A DNA stretch of 64,000 bases, from NCBI GenBank assembly GCA_034638255.1, contig JAWPGT010000050.1, positions 101,468 to 165,467 on the forward strand, read 5' to 3'. Source of the DNA: Coprinus comatus. Lineage: Eukaryota > Basidiomycota > Agaricomycetes > Agaricales > Agaricaceae. The position numbers were made by a program, and so were the translations under genes. The notes beneath the pieces were generated by a model. That model had not been told where the DNA came from. It saw only the letters and a program-made list of their open reading frames with translations, and ran no database searches. The first letter of the stretch is position 1, and each line of letters starts with the position of its first letter. Of the stretch, positions 10,146-22,256 are shown one piece after another.

Positions 10146-12733
10146 ATGACAGTGTCGAAAAGTTTAGATCCAGTAAGCAGTGAAAGTCTTTGAAGTACCA
10201 TGAGTCTTGATATACATGTGCTTAGAACTTGAAAATTATTGACGAGAAGGCTGATGCGAAACGATGGGAAGATTTGAATAAAAAGGGAGAGTTCCTCACA
10301 AAAGAAACTTATGAGAGTTGGACCGGAGAATTGCAGAATCTTCTGATATTCGTAAGTATGATCTTACACTCTAAATATGCTGCTGATTATACTTTGCAGG
10401 CTGGTCTCTTTTCTGGAATCGTCACAGCTTTCACCATTGAAGCCGCAAAGGCAGTACAGGGCGACCCTGCAGAGAAGACAGTACTTTTACTACAAACAAT
10501 CATCCAACAATTCAACAACCAATCTAACCCACAACTAAATCTCCCAATTGACCTCAACCCAGAAGCTACACCATCCCTCTATGCCCAGCATATCAACGCG
10601 TTGTACTCAGTCAGCCTTGCACTCAGCCTCGTGGCGGTTGTGGGGGGGATTGTATGTTTACAGTGGCTGCGACAGTTTGGTAAAAACATCACAGGCGTGT
10701 CGAACAAAGATGACCTGTTACTTCAATACCAACGTCATGAGAGCCTCCGGTCTTGGGGTGTTCTGGGCCTACTAAACATGCTACCACTCTTACTTCTTGC
10801 TGCGCTTGGTCTTTTTTTTACTGGGTTCATGGTTTCGCAATGGAAATCAAACTCTCTTGCGTCAATACCCATAACTGTACTTGTTGCCATATTGGGTGCC
10901 TTTATCGTCTTTACCACAATTCTCCCATCCAGCCAATTTCTCTGGAATAATTGCAGAGTCTTACCAGGCCAGACGAACCCATCTGTGCTTTGTCCATACA
11001 GGTCACCTCAATCTTGGTTATTCCACCTCTTACTTCAAGGTCTTACCTACGTTCTCCGGTTGTTGTGTAGTGCCAAATTTCGGTGGTTCAAACATTTGGA
11101 GGGTATTCGCAGTTGGTTGGATTACGACACTAGGAGTGTAAAAAGGTGGAAAAAGAGCGTGGGTGCTGTGGGATCGATTTACCATCAATTATCATGGATA
11201 TCACAAGAGTATAGGCAAATGACTAGGGTTGCCGAGGATGTGTATTGCTGTATGTTATTTGCTTCTTGCCAGGGGTCACGGATGAAGCTGATGGGAGAAG
11301 AACATAACACTGTCGGGTGGGAATGGGAGGAACTCAATTTATTGAGGTTGTTTAAGGAGAATAATGACAATGGGATATTCTGGGATGCTCTTTGCACCAA
11401 AGGGATAGTTGAGGCACATGCAGAATGCATTACATCTTTGGAAAATACCGGTGTTCAGGCTTGGTTAGATGTAATGTCACATCTTCACCGCTCCAATGAC
11501 ACAGGTAAATGTCAAGCTATGCATTGAATATATTCTTTCTAACAATATTTGCTCTAGATTTCATAGAAGAGATTCTCTCTGGGTTGAGGAGATCTGAGAC
11601 TACGTGGGTTACTCCAGAGAATGCAGTTGCTATTGTCTGTGACGCGATCGACCACAATTTGTTGCAGTGGTATTGGACACGTCCCATTTTGGATGAGTTG
11701 TGCAAGCATCCAATGACATCACTTCCTCCCATACGTCATCTTGTTGACAAGTACCTGGATGTGCATGCGAAGCTTGAATCAAAGCATTGGTGTGATCTCT
11801 TTGTTACCACGTTCAACAACGTCTTTACTTCTGTGGACTCTGCGGACTACAAAGCTGTTGCACCCATACTTGGTGATCTGCTTGTGGAATGTGATGAGTG
11901 CTTCATTTGTTTGTCTTCTCATCTACTCTGTCATCTCTCTCTGACCAGCCTTACTCCTCAGTCTGCGCAGAACCCTTCCTCGAAATCATACAAAGCCTTG
12001 CCTTGAAGCGTCTCATTGGCAAAGATAAATCATTGGATCGCATCTTCCTCTACACTAAACACATCATACAACACTCATATAGACTATCTGATATACTCCC
12101 TCTCCTCAAATCAACTTTCAGTGCAATACTATCTGCTACCAAAGAACACCTTCAAGACTCACCTTCAAGAGATTCGATTCTGCACCCCAATAAATTCACC
12201 ATTCCACTCTCTGATTACTTCCCAGAGCATGTACGGACCTTGATAGATGATTTCAACAAGAGCTTGACGGATTTGTGGCGCATACATCAACATGCCAAGT
12301 TTAGGGGTGAAAGGTTGGGCAGAATAGAGCATATACGGACTTCTGGTACGTCTCAAATTTATCTCATCCAACAATATAATTAATAAATTTACTGGCAGAC
12401 GAAGACTTACGAGACGAAACACGTGGTCAGGTCGCTTCAGCCATAGAGTCTACTACAGCTCTACCCATCATTACCACACCCGAGCCCATCAAATCCAATT
12501 CAGAAACAGACATTACACCCCGAGTCACGCTTTCTCCCATTCTACCATTGTTATCTCAAGGTTCCGAACATCATTCAACCGACAACAACAGTATTATACC
12601 TTTTGATCCTCATACTAGAGAAGAAATTTCACTAATTCAATCGCCAATCGGACATTCCGCCGATATCAAAGAGAGCAGTGGATCTGGTCAGCTCTCTTTG
12701 CCTCTCCTCAGTGACACTGCGACTGTATCTTAA
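10146..12733 (+). CDS. DUF6535-type multi-pass membrane protein
   Basis: Six exons: join(10146..10172,10226..10351,10400..11504,11558..11908,11962..12345,12399..12733), 775 residues with consistent phases. The N-terminal part has the Trp-rich start and the Leu-Ile-Phe-Ala-Gly-Leu-Phe-Ser-Gly segment typical of DUF6535, a family expanded in mushroom-forming fungi. About four hydrophobic segments follow (near residues 50-70, 120-145, 185-205 and 210-235). The rest is a long soluble alpha-helical region and a Ser/Thr-rich tail. The 48-nt intron at 10352-10399 can be read through in frame, which makes a longer uninterrupted frame look real; splicing restores the conserved motif. The function of the family is unknown to me. 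The exon 4/5 junction (11909-11961, GTTTGT donor) is the least certain. Confidence 0.82.
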
Positions 12734-14263
12734 GACTTACAAACCGCTTCACGCGCTCCGTCTCCAACTCATGATGAAGACACTAATCAAATCCATCAAT
12801 TAGCCCTCGAAACGACGAGTTAGCATTGTAATCTTCCTGGGAGTAAAGGAGTTGTCAGATGCAGGGAATGAGGGAGGTCGTCGTCGTGACATTGTAGGGA
12901 TTCGTTCAATTTGTATTCAAACACCCCAGTATATTTCATTTTTTGAATCTAAATTGCCGACTTTGAAAAACAATTCTGAACTATTGCATTGATCAAACTT
13001 CAACTCATCCTCTCCCTACACTTTTGATTTTCTTCTCCTCACACTGCCTTCTTTAAACATATTGTTCATCTTTCTGCAAACCAATCACTTGGACAGCACC
13101 CATACTCAAAGTCGTACTCTCCACATACACACGGAGATTTGTATTCACACCGTCCCGAATGAAATACACATCTATACTTATTTATACAAATTGTACTCGA
13201 GTATCTTAATATATGGGGTTTCAACTGAAGCGCATCGAAATCTAGGTGTTCGGGTCTAGAATGATGAGAAGCAAGTAGTAGTTTAAACGAGGCCTTTGTT
13301 TGAAATTGAGGGGAACCATGACGATGATGAAAATATCCTTGTTTTTTGGTACATTTCTATTCAAAGGAAAGCAGTGATAACGGTTTGTTGATAAGGTGTA
13401 GACTTTGAGTTTAGTATTCTAGTTACATTGTCATGCTGATATTTCCTATCATTGTCATCGAGGATTGTGTGTTCATTAAAATAAGTGAGTTTTGAAATGA
13501 GTTCTGATGAGCACGATGATAATAAAATGGGGAATAGAAAGAAGAAAAGGAAGATACAAAAAAGATGATGAAGTAGTAAGAGTGTAAATTGTGGGACATA
13601 GGCTACATACCTAGGTTTTAGTTTCGCTTGGATAACGAACAATCTCTTCATTATGGGGTATCCTGAAGTTTGTCTATAGTAGCCTGTTCGAAAAGTGTAG
13701 AACAAAACGAAAAATGCGTCGGGAGTTAGTATATAAAATTGGCACACAATAGAACGAAATAAGAAAGTACTCACAAGATAATAGAGAGATTAACTGATTA
13801 TTGACCTGGTAGCGATTCCAGTTCTGACTAGTCAGATTAATGCTAATTCCCGGGTAGGCGTAGACACTGAGGCTGACTTTCATACCAATGACCTTCTTGG
13901 CCATTGTTCGCCCTTACAAACATTCGATCGCGTGGTAAATCATATAGTCACAGGGTTAACCGAATTGTGTGAACGACCTACTGACGAGGACGCTTGGACA
14001 TTTCTCTGCCAAGCCGGGAACCACCAAACTAATCAGAATAATAAATTAATATGGAGGAATGACAGAGTCAGGAAGAATCATACTGGTAGTATGGGAGGTT
14101 CTGTGTCAATGAGGCAACTACCATATCGTATCGTTCAAGATCTTGCCTTTATAAATAGTGTTTCAACATAAGTATTCCGAATTTAAACCACTTTTTAATA
14201 ATAATAAAACTTATGAAACCAAAAACCAAAATTCATAACAAAACAATAGAACACCGCAAACAT
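12734..14263. other. Intergenic; no supported gene
   Basis: Several short frames occur on the minus strand (for example 13674-13904) but they lack family similarity and convincing exon structure. The last 40 bases are the 3' flank of the receiver-like gene, shared with the other two copies. Confidence 0.35.
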
Positions 14264-15671
14264 CTATTGTTTCTGAAAACCTTCCCATTTACTTCCGTCA
14301 TCTTTGTCTGGTCCATCTATTAACCCTTTAATAAAGGCTTGACACACAAATAAGCTGGTGGTCGATCCTGCCCGAGTATACATCTGGACATAAGCGGTGT
14401 TCGTTATACTAGCACCGCAATAAACCAGAATAGGAGAAGTAAAACCGAGACTGCGCAAGTATCTCAGTGTCCAAGCTCCCGCAGTCAAATTCATAAATTC
14501 TCCTTGTCTTCTATCCTTTTCCCAACGAGCATTATCTGTTACGAAACGAAGTTTGTGGACTGATTCTAGTTGTTTCAATTGTACTACAAATGACAAAAGT
14601 CAGCATACGGTTTTAATGAAGTATTTCTTTTGGAGTGTACTACCTTGATGCTGTTCGATCCAAACTCGGGCGACGGCAGTTGATGATATTTGTACAACGT
14701 TGATTCCAAGCTTTCGAGCAAATTCCACCTCTGAAGAATTGTACTGGGGATTATCGTCGATCCATACAATCATCGGGGCCAGTTCCTCTTCTACGACTGT
14801 AGTCATGGAGTTGGATTCGGACTCTTCCTGAGCTGTGTGTATTATAATAGGTTAAAAAGTGTGGCAATGTTAATAATAACCATCATTACGCTTACCAGTG
14901 ATCATCTCTCGCAGATCTGATACAGCCTTGCTTAAAGTACGGCCATCTGCGAACGTTGCCAATGTCTTTGGTGTAACAACTCCAATATCTTTAGAGTCAA
15001 CGGCTCGTATTAATGCATTACTGATGTGCTCATTAAGCTCTTGTCTGACCCAGGTAGCGACAGCCGCAGGTAGCGAAGACGCCGGTGCAAAAATATCCTT
15101 TACATATATAATAAGTTTGTCAATAGCCCGAACATCACTTCGACTTTCATTGACTTACTTGAGTATAATTGAGGGACCAGAAGTCTCGAACGTCTGAATT
15201 GGCAACTCCCTCAAGATAATCATGCATACTCTCCCTAACCGTTTCTCCACCTTCCGATCCCGTTTCACCATCTACAAGAGATAAAGAGGCAACTTGTAAT
15301 GCGAGAGACAATAGGTTGATTCTTTCCGTGAGTTTGAGCTGATCATCCTTCAATAACTCGATGACTTTTGCAGGAGAAAGAAATCCAAGGATTGAAGCTA
15401 AACTCGTCTTCTTCGCCTGCCACAAAACAAGATGTTCCTTGATTATCGTAAGAGTCCCTGCAATATCGAGCAATGTATCGACGACATTTTGGTTAAGTTT
15501 GTTCAAGGCTTGAAGTTCTTCAAGAGGTTGGAGAATGTTACAAAGTCGTTGTATATCTATTGTAAGAGCAGTTATGATACTATCCTTCCGATCCTTGTTT
15601 TTGATCCATGTATGAACCGCGCGCGCTGTTGCTAGGACAGTGCTTAGAATGGAGATAGGTTCAACAGGCAT
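14264..15671 (-). CDS. Helical-bundle plus receiver/TIR-like domain protein, copy 2 (intact)
   Basis: Four exons: complement(join(14264..14583,14644..14832,14896..15097,15159..15671)), 407 residues, all phases closing. Residues 1 to about 170 are strongly helical and resemble N-terminal regions of fungal STAND/NLR proteins (a HeLo-like or four-helix bundle is my inference). Residues about 240-400 start with a hydrophobic strand ending in Trp-Ile-Asp-Asp-Asn-Pro, followed by alternating strands and helices: Ile-Asn-Val-Val-Gln, then Leu-Arg-Phe-Val-Thr-Asp-Asn, then a Leu-Arg-Ser-Leu-Gly-Phe helix and an Ile-Leu-Val-Tyr-Cys-Gly strand. This order fits a receiver-like or TIR-like fold. The acidic pair is present but the Lys of true receivers is not obvious. 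Such a build suggests signalling or cell-death work; no function is proven. Copies lie at 8326-9038 and 54860-56266. Confidence 0.8.
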
Positions 15672-16494
15672 GGCGTGTGTGCGGAACGGAAGGACAGATA
15701 TGGAGTCGCGGTGAAGAAGTTCGCTGATGTTGAAGTTGCTGGGAGAATGATAAAATGATAAACGTGATAAGTCGTGATATAGCCGATATTGCTGAATACA
15801 ACCAAAGGGCTGTGACCTACCTCATAATAGTGTATAGAGCTGAGAATCATGCCTCATAGTTGACCATGTGTTATATGTAGTGTGCTTCTGTCGAGGTGGC
15901 TCTCAGGTCAAGAGTCACGAACGAAGCTCATTGCCTTAAGTAACCATCTGCGGCGATAACGAAAGGAATCACGCTTCTAGATGACAGCCCTATTTTTGCG
16001 AGTGATGATTCCCATTAGGCATTGTCGTACACAAACAATGATTAATGGTTCCCAGCCACCATCACCACACGTGCCCTAGGATAGTAGGCGGTTTAGCGAG
16101 CCCTTTCCACCTACAAGATTAGGCAATTTCGGCAGTTCTCCAGGATCGCAAATGGATTGCAATACCCCAATAACTTAGGCACTGTCCATTCCCCTCTATA
16201 ATATATTGTATACAGTACCAGTATTTCGTTGCTCATGTGATCCTCACATGTTATCGTTATCTTGTGTATATAATACATATGTCAGCTTTACACAACACAT
16301 GTTTTCCTCAATATTTAACTCTTCATACTTATTACACACTCTCGTCTCTTGTCATCCATATGTCTAACAAATTATACGCTATTATATTTGTTTTCTGAAA
16401 AGACTTAAATATGCTCATAGTTGTCAGTGGTAGTGTAGTAATAAATTTATGTTATTTCTCATACTACTAACTACACTCCGTAGGTCTTAGAAAA
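15672..16494. other. Duplicated 5' flank of receiver-like gene, then non-coding
   Basis: From 15672 to about 16052 the sequence is nearly the same as 56267-56651 upstream of copy 3. After that point the two copies diverge sharply, which marks the end of the duplicated block. The rest is AT-rich with no gene. Confidence 0.6.
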
Positions 16495-16670
16495 ATGAAG
16501 TATATATGTTTCGCAACACTTACTGTAGCTGGTAATTTTTTACAACTACTTGGCTCCTTAGAAACAACAATGTATATTTAGCCAGGGTCCTCGGCGGTGT
16601 AGGAACACCCACCGTTATTTATCAATATATCATTGACAGCGGAAACAGCTATTTATGGCATTCTTTTTAG
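16495..16670 (+). pseudogene. Aspartic-protease (A1, polyporopepsin-like) remnant
   Basis: Two possible exons, 16495-16531 and 16582-16670, give 41 residues. The first looks like the start of a signal peptide. The second has Gly-Gly-Val-Gly-Thr-Pro followed by Ile-Ile-Asp-Ser-Gly-Asn-Ser-Tyr-Leu-Trp, which matches the N-lobe active-site block (Asp-Thr/Ser-Gly-Ser) of basidiomycete A1 proteases. A stop follows at once and nothing of the second lobe is present. It is either a decayed fragment or chance likeness. Confidence 0.35.
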
Positions 16671-16919
16671 TCTTTTGCTTCTACCTACACTAAAATAATC
16701 ATTAGAAACATTAGAAAAACCATAGAGTAATAGTAAAAGTAGTAGTTATTGTTTCGTGATAGGTACGATGTGATTGATAAGATCTAAAATAGAGAACAAT
16801 TATACTCAGTTCTCAAACAACGAAACTATATCATTTTAAGTACCTAAAATAGAGAACAATTATACTGAAAACCAATAAGTTTGAAGCTCTTTGAAAATAG
16901 GAAATAAAAGGATAAATAC

Positions 16920-17015
16920 TGTCAGGAATGCTCTAGACAGTCCCCAAGGTCAGTACTTATTGTTGGTTGAGGTTAGAAGAGCTGTGGTTGGATATTCTCT
17001 TTGGAGTTCTGGACT
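16920..17015 (-). repeat. Truncated LTR of the Copia D family
   Basis: From the TGTCAGGAATG start the sequence is close to the reverse complement of the last 95-100 bases of the Copia D LTR (41650-41747). Similarity stops near 17015. No internal element sequence is attached. Confidence 0.75.
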
Positions 17016-17759
17016 TGCATCAGGAAATCGCGCATTTGCTTGGGTCTACCTTAGGGTTGCTTAGACTACTTGTTGTACTTGTACATCCTTGGTGAAAAAT
17101 GTCCCAAGGTACTCTGAGGAGCTTTTTAGTTCCAAGTTAGGTCAAGGATAGAACCAAGTAAATCCTCAAGCTTTACTTGCTCACGAAAAATGTTAAACTT
17201 TAGTTTACATTATTAACACTATTTGTTTTTGTTCTGATCAATGATTATTGATCATCACATATGTTTTGAAACTTTTGATGTTATCAAATTTGGACTTTGC
17301 AAAAAAAGCGGATGAGTGTGACATCCTACTCTCCTTGTCACACATCACTCACTCCACGTCACATCCCAATGGCAACAATCTCACGAGATCATAATACCTC
17401 TGCCACATCATTACATCCCTATTCACTCAATTCCTAACAAAATCTCACGTTTTTAGGCTCTCTAGAATCGTCTCACCGTTTTGCTTCGAATGACGGCGGT
17501 TACGCGTCGCGTGGTTTAGTACTTGTACTATAACAGCCACTTTATTGAACAAGGTAAGCATACAATGTTTTTGGTCTGTTGTACTCATTTCATCATGCTT
17601 TGGCACGCGTCTTGGCTCTTTTTTCCGCTTTGAACAAGCCTAGCCACACGTGCTATGGTTTAATTCTCATGGTATGGCATGAATAATATTGGTATGTCAT
17701 CACTCTGTAGTATCCTGAGGCTGTCTCACTCATTTCTTCACATAGAGACATTTACCTAG

Positions 17760-18530
17760 GCTCGTTTAGACCATTCGTAACTCCTCCATGACTGACCGAA
17801 GTTGATTGCGCTGTGGGGAAGGATTGGAGGTGTAGTGAGCAATACTCTGGTACTAGGTCCCAGGTGAGTCACTCTAACTAAATATGTAATATTTCGCTTG
17901 ATACATGTTTAATCCTTATGATTTTAGGCTCATTACAACCGTCTTGACAACACCGTCCGAACAGTGCCATCCGCACTCCGCACCACCCAAAACTCCGGTG
18001 CCGACACACTCCTCTCTGGTGAGTTACCATATATGTTCCTCCCCAACTAAATATTTAATATGTCACTCAATATCTATGCACTCCTTTTGTATCTAGGCTC
18101 ATTAAAATCACCTAAATGACGCCGTTCGAACGATACCATTTACACTGCACACTGTCCAAAACCCCTGTGCCGACATGCACATCTCTGGTAAGTTACCACA
18201 TATGTTCCTCCCCAACGAAATAACTGATATGTCATTCAATATCTGTGCACTCCTCCTGTACTTAGGTTCGTTAAAACCGTCTAAACGGCGTTGTTACAAC
18301 GATACCATCCGCACCACGCACCCCTCAAAACTCATGTACCGACATGCAGATCTTTGGTAAGTTACTATATATATATATTACTCTCCAACTAAATAACTAA
18401 TAACTCGCCCATTTCTTATCCAATCCTTTTGTGTTTAGGCTCGTTATAACCACATTAACCGCCCCTTTCCAACGCTGGTACTCGCACGCCGTACGGTCGA
18501 GTATCATGCTTCGTGTGATGTGATCTTTGT
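17760..18530 (+). repeat. Tandem repeat of about 169 bp, five units
   Basis: Units start at 17760, 17928, 18097, 18266 and 18439 (spacing 168, 169, 169, 173). Each begins just after a TAG with GGCTCRTT or GGTTCGTT. Each then has a C-rich part with 'gtgccgacac'-like sequence of about 90 bases, a GGTGAGT or GGTAAGTTAC block, and an AT-rich part of about 75 bases. Units are diverged (many substitutions) but in register. A further possible relic starts at 17457. No reading frame persists across units. Confidence 0.7.
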
Positions 18531-18998
18531 AACACATCATCCAAGGTTCGCTTTTTCTCTCCATTTTATGTTAATAATTACTTATTTCACTATTACAGTC
18601 TCTATTCTGATACAAAGGTATAAGAATGTATTAATACTGTAGACTAAGTTAGTATATCACATGTATTATTACAACTTCAATGATATTTTTTTTATTGTCC
18701 TTATTCCCTTACTTGGTGTGACCTTGAGAGTACTTGAATTATCCCGAAAATGCAAATAAAATCCTGTAAAATATAATTACAAGGTAGAAAAGTAACTTTT
18801 ATGTGCTGTCCAAGTACGTTCAAAGCTATTCAAGTACACCCAAGTTAGAGGGACCTACTTGGAGCTCCTTGGGACAAATTTTCCAAGGAACTCCAAGGAT
18901 AATTTTACTCTTCTTTGAATTCTATTGGGGTGTACTTGGAGCTCCTTGGATGCCTTTCTAAGTAACTTCAAGTACCTCCAAGGACATGCGCGAAATCC
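18531..18998. other. Non-coding, rich in CTTGG/CCAAG motifs
   Basis: No gene is seen. From about 18800 to 18980 there are many CTTGGAGCTCC, CCAAGGA and CAAGTAC motifs in both orientations, able to form short hairpins. Similar motifs occur at 17040-17160. It may be the edge of an unclassified repeat. Confidence 0.35.
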
Positions 18999-20275
18999 TG
19001 ATGGAGTCGGTACAACTCACAGGTGAATTCCGACACGAACTGCCGGCCTCGGTCGGAGACAACACGTTGAGGTAGGCCATGGAGCTTCCAGATGTTATGG
19101 AGGAAGAGTCGGGCAACACCTTTGGCAGTGCAAGTTGTGTGGGTCGGCAGGAAATGAACTCGTTTCGATACCGAATTGACAACTGTGAGTACCGTGTCAT
19201 AACCATTGGACTCTGGGAGTTCGACGACAAAGTCGATGCTGATAGTATCCCAGCAGGCATCGGGGATGGGGAGTGGGTGAAGTTTGCCGACTGGTCAGTG
19301 TTGGTGGGGCTTTGTCCATAAGCACAAGTCACAAGTCAAGATGTACTGACCAATGTAATGAGACATAGAAGGCCACCAGTAGTTCCGACCTACGAGTTCG
19401 AGGGTCTTCCAACATCCTGCATGTCCACCGACTTTGGAATTGTGGTGTTGGGCCACAATGCAATGTCTAAGGTCAGGGATGTTAGGAACATAGATTTTAC
19501 CTCGATGAAGTAGCAACCCATTATCCTCCGACCATTTGGAACTCTTAACTGATTTTGACTTTGACAACTTCAACTCCTGCGCTGCCTTCGCCACTGCCTC
19601 CTCTTGTTCACCATCCCGATTACCATGTCTGATCTCTCACAACACATCCTGCTCTTCTCCAACTAAAACAATACCTTCCAGGGCTCAAACAGCAAATAGC
19701 AATGGAGGGAGGAGGGTGAGGTTATCATTATCATCCTTGCCAGTTCCGTGGTCGGCCCGTCAGGAGAGTGCATTGGGTTTGCCCATGGATTGTTAAAACA
19801 AGAGCGTAGCATGTATGCTAAGGTAGGTACAACTTAGACTTACTGAGGGTGGTTGTTGAGGTAGAAAAGAACTTAAGTATATAATGCAACTACTACAATG
19901 TTTATATACGTTAATGCAATGGTCCGTGCGAGAACATATTTGAGTCACATGTTCATCTAGCGTAATGCCATTAGAGAATGTCATTGTAGAACTAATAATA
20001 GTTCAACATGGATCGGCCTGGTCGATGATGAAGTGAGAAGTTGAACCGGGAGAGGTAGAGGGACCAGTGGGCTTGTCGGCGGTTGAGTTTCTTCACAGTC
20101 ATGAAGTACTCGAGGTTCTTGTGGTCAGTCCAGATTTCTACCTTGTGCTCACTGCCCTCCAGGAAGTGCCTCCACTCTTCAAGTGATTGGATGATAGCCA
20201 ACATCTCTTTGTCATGGATCTATAATTGTGTTCGACTGGTGACAGCAATTTTGAGTAGAATGCGATGGGATTGAA
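18999..20275 (-). mobile_element. Gypsy fragment E (A-family pol, RNase H to integrase)
   Basis: The stretch is close to 23490-24537 of Gypsy A, on the same strand. It encodes RNase H (Asp-His-Lys-Asn-Leu-Glu-Tyr), the integrase zinc region and part of the catalytic core, with several stops. Both ends are abrupt and lack LTRs, so it is a truncated relic. A solo Copia LTR with a 5-bp target duplication interrupts it at 19791-20008. Confidence 0.85.
19791..20008 (-). repeat. Solo LTR of the Copia C family, TSD TGGAT
   Basis: 218 bp from TGTTAAAACAAG to TAGTTCAACA, the reverse complement of the Copia C LTR type. TGGAT occurs on both sides (19786-19790 and 20009-20013). Removing the LTR and one TSD copy restores the gypsy reading across the site. 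Confidence 0.9.
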
Positions 20276-20940
20276 GAGAAAACAAATGTCTCACAACAAT
20301 ATAAAAACACGAGTACAGCTGTGTCTGTCAGCTGTCAGAGCTTTCGAGTCCAAAACTACTGTTGAAGGGTTCGAGAAGGGAATGTTGTGAGTGGTGAGCA
20401 AAAGTTTGAGAAGATTTGAATAAGAAGTGAGCAATTTTCGAGTAAGTTTCAAGAGTGGTTATAAGCAGAAAAGTGGGGGTAAAATTCACTGTCTTTCTAC
20501 TACATCGTCCGTAGTATTTATACTAGAGAGTAGAATAACGAGGAAGGGCTTCAAAGCCCGTGTTTATGGCACAAAACTAGAAATGTTCATTAAGCAGTAT
20601 GCATGTTCATAGATTAAAGTTTCAGACATGTGGAAAATTGAATAAAGAAAATGTTTATAGCTAGGAAAAGAGCAGTTGAATGCTCAGGAACAGACGTGGT
20701 GTTGAACCACCGAAGCGCAGAGTGCCAAAAAGAAATGAAAGGGAATAGAAACAATAGAATAAGAAAGGAAAAGAAAAAGAAAGAAACGGACCTCATGTCC
20801 TTTATTACTGCTAAGCTGTCCAAACTGAAATGTAGACCCTGTCTCCTGAGTTTCAAGCATGCTGTTCCTGGTGAAGTTTTTCTGAAAGGAATGAACCGTT
20901 GGCCTATGTGGAGCATCCGATGTTGTGGTGATGGCTGAGT
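20276..20940. other. Non-coding 3' part of Gypsy B (LTR not delimited)
   Basis: This lies beyond the C-terminal pol sequence of Gypsy B on the minus strand, so it should include its 3' untranslated region and perhaps its 3' LTR. I could not find a partner copy in the window to fix LTR borders. A purine-rich run lies at 20740-20795. Confidence 0.3.
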
Positions 20941-21886
20941 TCTTGAGTCAGGGTCCAGCGTGATTGGAAATGGAAATTGTAGTCGGGGCCGGAATGTGTG
21001 TTGCATGAGGTTCGAACTGGAGACTAGGGGAGGGAAAAGACTTGGGAAATGGTAATTTCTCAAGTACCCGATCGTCTGTCTCCACATCTCCTGGGTACTT
21101 TGAATACTGACCTCTGGTCAGTGTACAGTGTGAGTTTGCTGCTACATTGTTGTTGTCTTGGGTTTGGGTGTCGTATGTGAAGTCTTCGAGAGCTTCTGGT
21201 GTGGCATCGGTGAGTTTGGTGACAGGAATAGCTCGTAAGTCTTGAGGGTGATAAGGAATGAGCCAAAATGCTGCGAAACGGAGTTTAGAGATTGCTCCAT
21301 CAAGCTCGGCCAAAATGTATGATCCTCCTGTCATCCTTTTGAGTACTACCATTGGCCCAAAATATCTAGGTTTTGCTTTTCCTCCAACATCCTTGTTGTA
21401 TCGTGAGTTTCGAATGAGGACGAGTGAGCCAGGTGAGAAGTTGAAGTCACAAATGAGAGATGCGAATTTGTTGTTGAAGTGTTGGATAGATCCATATCAT
21501 GCTTTGAGAACGAGTTCCTTCACTCTTTCAAGGTCCTTGGGCCGCTTTTGTAGTTGGACAGCTCGGGTGGCAATGAGATTGGTTGTGGAGAGTGGTTTGG
21601 TGAGAGAGGGTGCAAGATAGGTTGCCTCAACGAGATCGAATGGGAGGAGAGGCTCAAGACCGTGTGCTATGTAGTAGGGTGAATATCCAGTTGATTTTTG
21701 AATAGAAATCCATTCTGCCCAGAAAACAGAAGGTGCTGCAATTGTCCAATGACATTCATCTCCTCCTGCTGCCTTCACTAATGATTCCCTCATGTCAAAG
21801 TGTCTTCTTTCTACAGGACCGTTTGCTCGAGAGTTGTAGGGTGAAATGCGAATATGATTGATCTTATAACGAGTTGAGAGGTATTC
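20941..21886 (-). pseudogene. Gypsy B pol, C-terminal part (integrase end)
   Basis: This is the continuation of the integrase from 28135-28500 on the other side of Gypsy A. After A is removed, the frame joins at the target site into integrase core sequence (Asn-Ser-Arg-Ala-Asn-Gly-Pro-Val-Glu-Arg with the catalytic Glu). It ends with the domain that follows the integrase in this Gypsy lineage (Leu-Ala-Glu-Leu-Asp-Gly-Ala). No chromodomain is seen. A stop and a frame change occur between the parts, so it is inactive. Confidence 0.8.
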
Positions 21887-21891
21887 TGCTG

Positions 21892-22256
21892 TGTAAGGGC
21901 GACTCATGTCGGCGACGGACGGCCCGACAACTAGCGAGGAATCCAAAGTTATATTTGATCGGAAACATATTACAGAGCAGATACAACATACCTAGCGAGG
22001 AATCCAAAGAGAAAGAGTTGGGGATTCACTCGCGTAGGCTACACACAATATATACTACTATACAAACAGAGACGCCAGCTATTGTCCAGAGGGATGTCAT
22101 AACATTGACAATGGGAACAATGGGGGACGAGTTACATGAGGGGGCAAGTTGTGAAAGCGCGAAGTCGGGAGGTGTTCCGATGGAAGTCGGAACATCGGAG
22201 GATCGGTCGGTAGTCGGTGTGTTGGTGTAAGGGTCGGTGAGGAAGGTCCCCTTACA
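21892..22256 (-). repeat. 3' LTR of Gypsy A
   Basis: Starts TGTAAGGGG and ends CCTTACA on the element strand. The tract AGAAGGGGGGG lies just inside on the element strand, as expected for plus-strand priming. The pol frame runs on into this LTR. Confidence 0.92.

Noticed and set aside
10352..10399. Treating the DUF6535 gene as unspliced here
   Set aside because: The 48 bases can be translated, but they have a good donor and acceptor and their removal restores the conserved Phe-Ala-Gly-Leu-Phe motif.
13361..13904. Two overlapping minus-strand frames in the DUF6535 downstream region
   Set aside because: No conserved motif, poor splice sites and AT-rich composition; likely non-coding.
17760..18530. 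CRISPR array
   Set aside because: Units are about 169 bp, diverged along their whole length, and the host is a eukaryote.
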